A DNA stretch of 64,000 nucleotides from Andalucia godoyi (Eukaryota; Discoba; Jakobea; Jakobida; Andaluciidae): the NCBI GenBank assembly GCA_009859145.1, contig VRVR01000004.1, positions 1-64,000 of the forward strand, given 5' to 3'. Each line of letters opens with the position of its first letter. Position 1 is the first letter of the stretch. Shown in pieces: positions 1-8,409 of the stretch. The notes under the pieces were generated by a model that made no database searches, was not told the origin of the DNA, and worked only from the letters and a program-made list of their open reading frames with translations. The translations under genes were made by a program, and so were the position numbers.

Positions 1-2
1 TG

Positions 3-236
3 GGTGCTACCGCGACCAGCGAGTTCGTCGCATTCGTCTCTGCAGTCCGCCGAACGGGGGAGGTGCCCAACGCAAAGACGCGCAAGAAAGTGTCGAACGC
101 CGCTCTGCGTGCAAGCCAGCTGTTTCGTGGCAGTTGCTTCACCGATGGGCACAGGCCGAACATCACTGCGCCTCTCCAGCTCAAGACGGAGCGGGAGCTG
201 TGTGCGCTGTACCTCGCCATGCGCGCCCCCCGATGA
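3..236 (+). CDS. 3' end of an unidentified protein gene (cut by window edge)
   Basis: An open frame enters from the left edge in frame 3 and stops at TGA 234-236, giving about 77 C-terminal residues. The segment is charged and looks coding (it begins GATATSEFVAF and ends LYLAMRAPR). I recognise no family. The other two frames are also open here, so the choice of frame rests on amino-acid composition alone. The rest of the gene lies outside the window. Confidence 0.4.
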   Translation, partial: GATATSEFVAFVSAVRRTGEVPNAKTRKKVSNAALRASQLFRGSCFTDGHRPNITAPLQLKTERELCALYLAMRAPR

Positions 237-1010
237 GCACGCATGGTACAATAAAGAGCCCAATCTGGATGCAGTGCTCTGCTTACTCTGCATAACTCAA
301 CGGAATGCAACAGGTGACACCCTTCCTGTCCCTTCTCTGCGAGCGTGGTTAGTGTCGCGCCGGGCAAGAAGAAGGCTCGGAACACACGCATGGGAGGGCC
401 CCCGTGCCACATTCCATCACTAGATGCAGCGGCGAGGACAGATTCGTTGTTGAAAAGTATACTGATAAAAAGCGACTGTAGTCGGGAATTAGGTAATTAA
501 TATTTTACGTATAACTCCTAAACGGCGTCGTCCCCAGGCGATATTCGTGTGCCACATTGCTCGCCGTCCGCGACTCTACCAGTCCCCAGCATTACCTCAG
601 AAAAGGTGCTGTGGACAATTTTCCGTATTTGTCTCCTTGCACAATATAGTTCTTCTTTCAAAGTGATAGTTCTGCTGAAAATGTCTCACCAAATAGACAT
701 GTTACGCACCTGTTCAAAATGTCATCTATTTAGGACTGATCGCAAATATCGAAGTGCACAACAATTCTTGCAGTTCTTTCAGTGTACAAATCTCTAAAGA
801 GGGCTTTTGTTTACTTCCGTGGAATTTTGATGTTGTCGAGTAAAATTGATCCTCGCCCACAACCGGACATGTGATGACGCAGTAACCGACTCACTAGCGC
901 GATACCGAGACATGTAGACGAGAATATACACGGGTGTTCGTAAGATGGGAATGATCGAATTTATTCAACCAGGCGAGCGAGGAGGATGCACAGAATTCCT
1001 TCACGATAGT
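237..1010. other. Intergenic stretch, no supported gene
   Basis: About 770 bp between the partial gene and the 3' end of the minus-strand NTPase gene. It holds only short frames without domain signals (for example a plus-strand frame at 549-797). I see no RNA gene or repeat in it. Confidence 0.5.
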
Positions 1011-3326
1011 TTACTCTACACACTTCAATTCCCGCATCGTTTTGTCAATGATATTATCGCAAAAAAGGGACCAAGCTTCGTCGTTTCGAAAAATAGTCCA
1101 AACCAAAGAACCATCTTCCTCCTTCAGAATTGGAACTGGGCGTCGATCACGATTCTTCGGTTCACAAAACATGATAATCACGCGCAAACAATAAAAGTCA
1201 CGACCGACAAATGGACGCACCCTCGCCGGAGAAGTGGAGGAGATGGCAGAAGCATGAACATCGCTCTTCCACTCTTTGTTCGTCTTGCATTGAATGAATA
1301 TAAAAGCAGGTGGCTGTGTGTCCATGCTATCTAGGGGAATTACGATATCTGGACCACAGAACGTGGAAGGAAATAGGATTTTCCCAGCGGGATCGTTAAA
1401 ATACCCTTTGTCCTCGGCTTCTGTCTGAGATGACACCACCCACGGAAAAAGAGGTTTTCGGAAAAAAAGAAGATTTTCGAATGTCCGCTCGCATACGGGA
1501 GAAGTGGAAAAAGACGACAAAGCTTCCAAAACAGAACTAAGAATGTTGTTGCGACACTCTAAGTGAAAGGAAGGCTTAAACAATGTTCGCAAAAAACAAT
1601 CCACAATTCCAAGTTCGAATAAATGGCCTGCGCCGGAAGCACTTCCGCAAGTGCGAATTAAAGTATCCACGTATGTCGTGATCTTGTTTTGCGCTACAAA
1701 ATGCCGCGCACATGCAAATAAAGACATAGGTTCCGAAAACCCAATGATCACAGACTCCCTTTGCGAAAATGCCGAATTGGCTAGAGGAAAGACAGCTACT
1801 TCAAAAAGCTGCTGATTCAAAGCCAAAACATCAGATTGCGATTCCAGAGAGGCATCAAACTCATCAAGAAGTATAGAAAATGGTGGCCTCGTATGTCGAC
1901 GACTAAACAAATAGTCGAAGACACAGGATGTCAAAAACTGAAATGAATGGACGTGTTCACGCTTGAGACGACCGAGAACTTTTTGAACTACACCTAAGAA
2001 ACCGTTAGAAGGGTCGTCCATTTGCAATGAAATATAATGGTCCATGATGGAGGCTAAATTCGCACCAGATTGTGAGAATCTCTCGGAATATTTGAAGATA
2101 TGCTGGACGAATGAAACGACCAGACGGGGTCGACCCGACAGGATATCTCCGATTCTGGGAAAGCCTTTCAACGCATCTTCCGGCACAAATCGCTTTAGGT
2201 ACTCCAATACCGAAGTCGAATTCAACAAGTCAAAGTTCTTAAACAGCTTCACAGGACGATTAGCATTTTCTGCCTTGAATGCTTGTGAAACCAGGGTTTC
2301 CTCAACCGAAGAGAGGCTTAAACCGGTACCACTGTATAAAGCACAGCACAATGGTCGCAGTAGACTTAGAGCGTCAGCAAATGGGGCAAGCAAAGATCGA
2401 TTGTGTTTTGGCTCACCCCTGCTGATAAATTTTTCCGGCCAGTCCATGAGCAATCGCTGCGCTTCATCTACAAAAATAGGAAAACATGTGGGCAAATCCG
2501 GAATTTTTTCTTGAAGTGTCCTACGGATCTCGTCAATGAGATCCTGACAAGAAAATATCAACGTCTCACTGTTCCTCCACATTTTCTCCCTCAGCAACTG
2601 GAGAGCTACACGATATGACAAGGTTGACAAATCAATAGTACCCCAATCAGCAGTAATGAATGAGATGGCAGATGAATAGCACTGCCACAATGCCAAGCGA
2701 TGACAAATGTCATTCTTGTTTCTGTCGATGCCCTTGATAGCCAAATTGACCATATGTGAATAGACAAGGAAACGTGCCCAGAAGAAACAATGAAACATGG
2801 CTGCTACAGCTCGTCTGCGATCGTCGTTCTCCATCGTGTTCACATCAGAACTGTACATCTGCATGATTTGATCGACAAACAGTCGAAAGTCCATCCATCC
2901 TCCGTTCTTGCCAACATCCCGCGTGATATACATACCAGGGAATCTCGACAAAACCTCCATAATTGTCCTTGTTTTCCCACATCCCGATACGCCAAGCAAC
3001 ACGACTTGTTCAGTGGCTGATGTGCGAAGCAGGTCAACGAGTTCTTCCGCAGGGGTATGCATGATTTCTTGAAATTGGTCATAAAGCAAATTCGGAATTT
3101 CTGTAACAGTACTAAATGCCGGAAGCGAAAAGACTCCTTCTTTCATGAGTTTTTCGTGAAACAAATACGGTTGGACATCAAAAACAGGAAATTGTTTTTC
3201 AATAGCGTTTTCAAAAGCTTGAGATACGACCTTACTCATTGACTTCAGAACATCCTCACTGTCTCGTTCCGGATCAAGACGAGGAAGTTTTGCCGGAGGA
3301 GCGAGCTCATCATCACCTGTATTCAT
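1011..3326 (-). CDS. Crinkler/RHS-type P-loop NTPase with C-terminal PD-(D/E)XK-like nuclease domain
   Basis: A 771-residue intact frame starting at ATG 3326. A Walker A loop, GVSGCGKT, sits at residues 112-119 and a Walker B-like IFVDEAQ at 284-290. Near the C-terminus a PD-IVI segment (Asp660) is followed about 20 residues later by a strand with Q-C-K (679-681), the spacing of a PD-(D/E)XK restriction-endonuclease fold with Gln in the acidic position. NTPase plus REase is the core architecture of the Crinkler-RHS (CR) effector superfamily, related to transposon enzymes and to secreted or nuclear effectors. There is no signal peptide or LxLFLAK-type header. The hAT element lies only about 78 bp upstream of the start codon. 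The function, whether selfish, defence or effector, is inferred. Confidence 0.65.
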   Translation of the reverse strand: MNTGDDELAPPAKLPRLDPERDSEDVLKSMSKVVSQAFENAIEKQFPVFDVQPYLFHEKLMKEGVFSLPAFSTVTEIPNLLYDQFQEIMHTPAEELVDLLRTSATEQVVLLGVSGCGKTRTIMEVLSRFPGMYITRDVGKNGGWMDFRLFVDQIMQMYSSDVNTMENDDRRRAVAAMFHCFFWARFLVYSHMVNLAIKGIDRNKNDICHRLALWQCYSSAISFITADWGTIDLSTLSYRVALQLLREKMWRNSETLIFSCQDLIDEIRRTLQEKIPDLPTCFPIFVDEAQRLLMDWPEKFISRGEPKHNRSLLAPFADALSLLRPLCCALYSGTGLSLSSVEETLVSQAFKAENANRPVKLFKNFDLLNSTSVLEYLKRFVPEDALKGFPRIGDILSGRPRLVVSFVQHIFKYSERFSQSGANLASIMDHYISLQMDDPSNGFLGVVQKVLGRLKREHVHSFQFLTSCVFDYLFSRRHTRPPFSILLDEFDASLESQSDVLALNQQLFEVAVFPLANSAFSQRESVIIGFSEPMSLFACARHFVAQNKITTYVDTLIRTCGSASGAGHLFELGIVDCFLRTLFKPSFHLECRNNILSSVLEALSSFSTSPVCERTFENLLFFRKPLFPWVVSSQTEAEDKGYFNDPAGKILFPSTFCGPDIVIPLDSMDTQPPAFIFIQCKTNKEWKSDVHASAISSTSPARVRPFVGRDFYCLRVIIMFCEPKNRDRRPVPILKEEDGSLVWTIFRNDEAWSLFCDNIIDKTMRELKCVE

Positions 3327-3403
3327 TTTGCTTTTGCTTCAGCAAGAAGAAAAATCCAAAGCGAACTGAAGAAACCCGTTCTTAAAAATTAGCGGCTACT
3401 CGA

Positions 3404-3411
3404 TTGTGTTC
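3404..3411. repeat. Left 8-bp target-site duplication of the hAT element
   Basis: TTGTGTTC directly precedes the left terminal inverted repeat. The identical octamer directly follows the right one (6129-6136). Eight base pairs is the duplication length of hAT transposases. Confidence 0.9.
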
Positions 3412-3423
3412 TAGGGTTGTTAA

Positions 3424-3540
3424 CTGCAATATTGCAATGCAAGATAATGCATGCAAGATAATGCAATTTCATTCGATTTTCATCAGCTGGATTTACCAAA
3501 CACAAAGCAAGATTATTGCAAAATTATTGCAAGATAATAA
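3424..3540. repeat. Left subterminal TTGCA/TGCAA cluster of the hAT element
   Basis: Directly inside the left terminal repeat lies a run of motifs containing TGCAA, ATTGCA and GCAAGATAAT. Similar motifs repeat at 6030-6116 inside the right end. In hAT elements such clusters bind the transposase. No binding is shown here. Confidence 0.6.
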
Positions 3541-3626
3541 CGGATAGAGGCGAACATTAATGAGAAGTGGTCCGGATGATGGAGATCAGGAATCGTGCGG
3601 CGATGTACACCTGGCCATTGTTTGGC

Positions 3627-5868
3627 TCACACATCGTCGTCATCTCCGGGCTGGAGAGTGACTCGCATTTCTTTCTCAGGCTCGTCCGTGCAAGCGCCAT
3701 CGTCATGTTCGTTACCGTCATCTGAGCATTCAACATCAAGAGCGGGAACGAATGGAACGTCGTCTAGGGAATCACCATTCTCGAAGAGAGAGGGGACGTT
3801 TTGTATCTGCTGAAGTAGATGCGTCCCTTCTTGAGACACTGACATCGCTCCTTGCTTTCCTCTTCTCATTCCTTCTGCGGAAAATTGATCAATGATATTT
3901 TGTCCAAGCAATTCGAACTTATCGTCGCCTCTCTTCTGCACCATTGCTGCACGACGTGCTTCTTGCACTGCAACTAGTTTCTTTTGTGTTACATTCGCCA
4001 TGCGATTTCGGAGTTTTGTCAGTGTCCGACCATGAGTGCTGAAGTTTCGTTCTGCTGCTGCGGAAGTGACGGGGATTTGAAACAGACGATCGCCAATTTC
4101 TGACAACTTTGGAAACAATAATCGTGCATACGTTTTCCAAAACTTGCGAGGACACACGCGACCGTTCACGGTGCACATCGCGTAGTTGAATGTTGGAAAA
4201 TCAGTCATCCAATCCCCTAATTCGCTCATGAGTTGCTCTTCTTCATTGTCAGCTACCTGAGAAACACAATAAGCAATTGCACTGTCAACTACTTCTTTTG
4301 TGAAGTACAGAGGACTGTACCGGGGGTCGAGAAACACCGCTGTCACAATTTCGGGTCGATACAAAAATGCCTTCCATCTTTGCAGCAGCTTTCCTTGAGC
4401 AATGGCAGCATCATCCGGAGAAAGCACCGTGTCAACATGCCGTTTCAGATGATCCCACGTTACGAAAACATCGGACAATGTTGATCGATTGCTCTCCAAG
4501 AACTTGATGACAACCGCAAATTCACGTAGGACTGTTTCTGCTTTTCGAAGACCTTGCCAAAAACTATTTAGCATCAGTGATGATGTGCGATCGCCGAATT
4601 CATCTTGCATGTCTGCTCTGGAAGCGGCTTGACGGAGTGCATCTTCATTAGCAAGAACGCTCCAAACGCAGTTGTGCTGCGTTGCCCATCAAGTGACAAC
4701 GTATGCTTCAAGTCGTTGTTTTGCTCCACACTGCTTCTCAAGACGTTTCCAAAACAGCTTCTTCCTGCTAAAAAACGTCGTAAGATCGTTGCAAAACTTC
4801 ACCGCGTCAGCCAGCCACTCCAAAGATTGACAAATGTCTTTCAGAAGAAGATGTGTGATGTGCGCTGCGCAGCCTATGGTGGCCAACTGGGGCATTTTGC
4901 GCTTCAGCAAACTCCAAACCTTTTTCATTGTGTTGCAGTTGTCTGTCACTGTCGCCACCCATTTGTTCACACCTCCACAGGAATTCTGTGTGATTTCAGT
5001 CATTTTCCCGTATATCAGCTCTGCTAGGTACTCTGCATCTTGGTTCTTCTCTCCGGTAAAGACGGAATCAAAATAAATAGATTGTGGGGTGTGGACAATG
5101 AAGTTCACCACAGCGGCGTCCGAGGCATTTGTCCAACTATCTGTAGAGAGGCTGAGGTGACGAGCTCCAAGGCAAGCATCGACAAAGGACGTCCTGCATT
5201 CATCGTATGCTTCGTTCAGAAGTCGACCGGCAACGCACTGCCTGGACTGCAAAGAAGGGAACGTGTCGTTGCGGGATATAATTCCTAAATCTTCGAATGC
5301 ACCTCTCAGGTCAGGATCTTCGATAAAACTAAATGGAATGTTGCATCCATACATTGCTTTGGAGAATCGTCTGATAAAATTGCCCCAAACTTCACGACTC
5401 ACGCGAAACCCAGCCGACACGATGGACAACTGCTGCCGCGGAACCTTCTTCAGAGGCTCAGTAGACGTACTACTGTCTGCCGTCGGTCCTTCACGTTTGT
5501 AGGATGGATCAGTCGAAAGAGGACGGTCATCTTGGACAGCAGTCGAAACAGATAGTGAATGTGCGGCAGATGTTCGTGCAAAAACTGCGCCATGCTGAGT
5601 CTTCAACACAGATAAATCAGAAACTGGAATGTTCTTGCAGGATACGAAATGTGTGCAAACTCGCGTCGCATTATCTGCACCGGGAACTGGCTGCCCGCAG
5701 TGCTTGCATTTCCAAGGACCTTTTTCCGAGAGTTACAGCCGGATCATTCTCCGCACCTGCGAACAGCACGTGCTTGAATACAGATGACTTTGGTTTGTGA
5801 CCACCAGGACCACGGCGGATGTGCGCAGCTTGCCCAAGTTCGCTAGTAGAGGACGAAGAAGTTGGCAT
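3627..5868 (-). pseudogene. hAT transposase (BED finger, DUF659, dimerisation), broken by a stop and a frameshift
   Basis: Read from 5868 down, the N-terminal part (MPTSSSSTSELGQ) stays open to an A5 run (plus 5721-5725). There a one-base shift is needed to reach a BED-type finger (W-K-C-K-H-C, then H-F-V-S-C), which lies in the frame of the rest. Next come the DUF659-like core (LSTDSWTNASDAAVV and VTDNCNTMKKVW) and, in the same frame, a TGA at 4689-4691. The final part has the hAT dimerisation signature (TSAAAERNFSTHGR) and an acidic tail ending at 3627. The TGA stands where hAT proteins usually have the Arg of a T-R-W motif, so a CGA-to-TGA change at a CpG is the simplest explanation. Either lesion could be a sequencing error or an unusual intron. 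Confidence 0.85.
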
Positions 5869-6029
5869 TTTGGATGTGAATGGAAATATTCTTTACAAAG
5901 AATGAAAAGAAATGAAAAGAAACATCAGAATGGATGAAAAGGGATCGGCCGAATGGCGGGAAATTGGTCCTGAATGGCGGGACGCCGGGACGCGTGCTAC
6001 GTTGAAGGTTCTCCCAAAAAGCCACGAAT

Positions 6030-6116
6030 GCAGAATTGCAAATGCACTGCAAAATTGCTGCAATTTTATTGCAATTTCATGCAATGTTGCATGCCAGATG
6101 CGGTTGCACTGCAAGA
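6030..6116. repeat. Right subterminal TTGCA/TGCAA cluster of the hAT element
   Basis: Dense TTGCA/TGCAA motifs (aaattgctgcaatttt, gcaatttcatgcaatg and others) sit just inside the right inverted repeat, mirroring the left cluster. Confidence 0.6.
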
Positions 6117-6128
6117 TTAACAACCCTA

Positions 6129-6136
6129 TTGTGTTC
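6129..6136. repeat. Right 8-bp target-site duplication of the hAT element
   Basis: TTGTGTTC follows the right inverted repeat and is identical to 3404-3411. Confidence 0.9.
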
Positions 6137-7007
6137 CCAACTTCACTGACATGTTGCCAGTGTAAGATTCATCTCAAAAAGGGGTTCTGGCTGGCTTCAC
6201 CAACCCTTCCAGCGCGGGTATTTCAATGTAAGCAATGACTCATCCGTCTTAGCGCAGGCAGGTGACGTTGTTGGCGAACTGACAGCAGGTAGGCTCACCG
6301 AATTTTTTGAGCTCACCGACTGGCATTCCATGGTCGAAGCAACCCATCAAACATGTCACTTTTTGACCACACATCTGCGATTGATGGGGGCTGATTGGCG
6401 AACTTACGGGATTCGGTCAACATGTAACTTTGGGCGTGATCGTGGATGGGAAAAAGAGACGCTCTGGTCCGGCAAGAGTTGATGTGACGTGACAGTTCGC
6501 CAAAGCAAACATTTACTCGAACCATTTTCTTCTCGTCCGTCGCTTCTCGCAAAGTCGCAATGAATCGTCGGTCAACTCACACATGAGGCACATCAGACGG
6601 CATCACAGACTTTCCAGCGCATTCGCACCTTGGCGTTGGTGGAAGCAGAAAGGCAGAATTTGCTCCGACGCTCTTTCTCCCTCTTTAGTTCAAGCACTTG
6701 TCAAGAACGGGTGCTTTTTGCTTATTCTTGCGTTTGCAGATTTCAAGAATTGAATTGTCGCTTGTTATTGTTTTTATGTCTCTAGTCATGCACACATATT
6801 ATTCGAGGGTCCAAGGCCTGTCAGCGAATGGATTGCTGAACTCTAAAGAAATTCGGTCAACAAATGTTCATGAGTCCACTTTTCATGCAATGAGACCACC
6901 ATTGATCAACCTTGTTCGTGCGATGCACGAGGCATGGCGCAGCCCGGACATGATGGATTCGAGTTTTAATGAAGTTTGCTGGAAAATCGTCGGTGACCTC
7001 ACTCAAG
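6137..7007. other. Stretch upstream of the truncated CobW gene; no P-loop exon found
   Basis: I searched this interval in all frames by eye for the N-terminal half of a CobW GTPase (GxxGxGKT and the CxxC-type metal motif) and found none. A plus-strand frame ending at 7030 has no recognisable domain. The stretch may be the eroded or rearranged 5' side of the CobW gene. Confidence 0.4.
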
Positions 7008-8052
7008 AACCTTTGCGTTCGAGGAATTGAAAGATGTGGCAAAGCTTGATACGATGGTGACCGTTGTGGATGCTTCCAATTTTCTGGAAGACTACACCTC
7101 GGGGGAAAGTCTGAAAGACCGAGAAATGCAGGCAGAAACGTCGGATGCAAGGTCGATTGTCGAACTCCTTGTGGAACAAGTGGAGTTTGCAAACGTTATC
7201 GTTTTGAATAAGATCGACAAAGTGAATGAGTCGGAGCGACAAGTCCTTCGTGAATTGCTTTCCAAGCTCAGCCCAGGTGCCAAAATAGTCGAAACGATGC
7301 ATGGAAAGCTCGATGTGTCGAAAATCCTGAACACTGGATTGTTTTCGGTGCAGGAAGCAAGCGAGTTCGACGGATGGATGGAATCCGTGAATTCCGCTCC
7401 TCATGTTCCGGAGACATTAGAGTACGGCATTGGATCATTTGTGTATCGTTCTCGTGTCCCTTTCCATCCGAAGCGACTGGAAAAGCTGCTGAAAGCTCGG
7501 CCTGCATGCTTTCAAACAGTTCTTCGTTCCAAAGGCGTATTTTGGTTGGCTTCGACTGATGAACTGTACGGGGAATGGGCTTCTTGTGCGTCTTCGCTCA
7601 AACTGCAGCCTGCTGGACTCTGGCTTGCAGCTATGGAAAAGGCCGAGCGCGACGCACTCGTTGACGAAGATGATTCCACAAAGAGAGAATTTGCACGTAT
7701 TTGGCAGGACAACGACATCGGGGACCGCAGAAACGAAATCGTATTCATCGGAATCAGCATGGATCGCTCTGCCATTGAATCGTCCCTTAACAAATGTACT
7801 GTGACGTCCGCTGCGGCCCTCTGTGCCAAAAAGAAGAAAGTGTGTGAGGATCCTATTTTCGGGGATATTGAAGAGCTTGTGAGTATGTACAAGCTCACAC
7901 AACCGGAGGAAGAACAAGTGCATCAAGTCCAGGAGAAACGGCGACCTGCAGAATTTGAGACTCGGCGAAAGCGGAAGAATGCGCAGTCTGGAAGGAAGCG
8001 CTCCGGGGGCTTTGAGTCTCGCCATCCGGTTTTGAAGCGTCGCCGTGTGTAA
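7008..8052 (+). CDS. CobW/COG0523-type metal-binding GTPase, 5'-truncated (P-loop half missing)
   Basis: From 7008 the frame reads TFAFEELKDVAKLDTMVTVVDA, which matches the middle of COG0523 proteins. The G4 motif NKID follows (around 7207), then a CobW C-terminal domain (RNEIVFIGISMD). The last 45 residues are basic and resemble a nuclear-localisation tail. A stop lies in frame at 6994-6996, and an AG at 7006-7007 could be a 3' splice site. The first in-frame ATG is 7054. The N-terminal Walker A region that every working CobW GTPase needs is absent from the window, and the side where it should be is accessory DNA with a recent hAT insertion. The gene is either a truncated relic or has an exon I cannot see. 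Confidence 0.7.
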
Positions 8053-8409
8053 TTGCCTGGCCCATGCTGTCGATGTCTTGATAAGCTTGTCGCTCCAATA
8101 AATGTGTCTGCAGATGGAAAACGGAAAGAACCTCCATTTCTGCAGTGATACTGCAGAAATGTCTTGCAGCTGATCCTCATCTCATTTTCCGGGATGTTCT
8201 GCACACGAATGCAATCCGACGAAGCCAAACACGGACTCGCGGATGCCACTGGAACAGGCACCGAGGGTCGCGTTTTTGTACGGCATTTGCGGAAATGTTT
8301 AATGCTACTATAACCGCTTCCTCGGTGATACAAGAATGATGATTTGGCTTCTTGATCTTTGACGATCAGGAAGCAGCAAGAAAAAAAGAAAAAAATTCTC
8401 GCGCAACGG
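8053..8409. other. Convergent intergenic gap
   Basis: This lies between the CobW-like gene (plus) and the LRR gene (minus), so it holds both 3' flanks. I see no gene in it. Confidence 0.5.

Larger units (their letters stand above)
3412..6128 (-). mobile_element. Complete hAT-superfamily DNA transposon, 2717 bp
   Basis: The element is bounded by perfect 12-bp terminal inverted repeats, TAGGGTTGTTAA at 3412-3423 and its reverse complement at 6117-6128. These are flanked by identical 8-bp duplications TTGTGTTC. Inside is a minus-strand transposase with BED-finger, DUF659-like and hAT C-terminal dimerisation segments. Both ends carry clusters of TTGCA/TGCAA motifs, the usual kind of subterminal transposase-binding sites. 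Intact ends and a perfect duplication mean the insertion is young, although the transposase frame is broken at two points. Confidence 0.93.

Noticed and set aside
549-797. 82-codon plus-strand frame
   Set aside because: No homology signal, no supporting context, and average length for a chance frame.
4689-4691. Reading the hAT TGA as selenocysteine
   Set aside because: No SECIS near the transposase end, and the position is a conserved Arg in hAT proteins.
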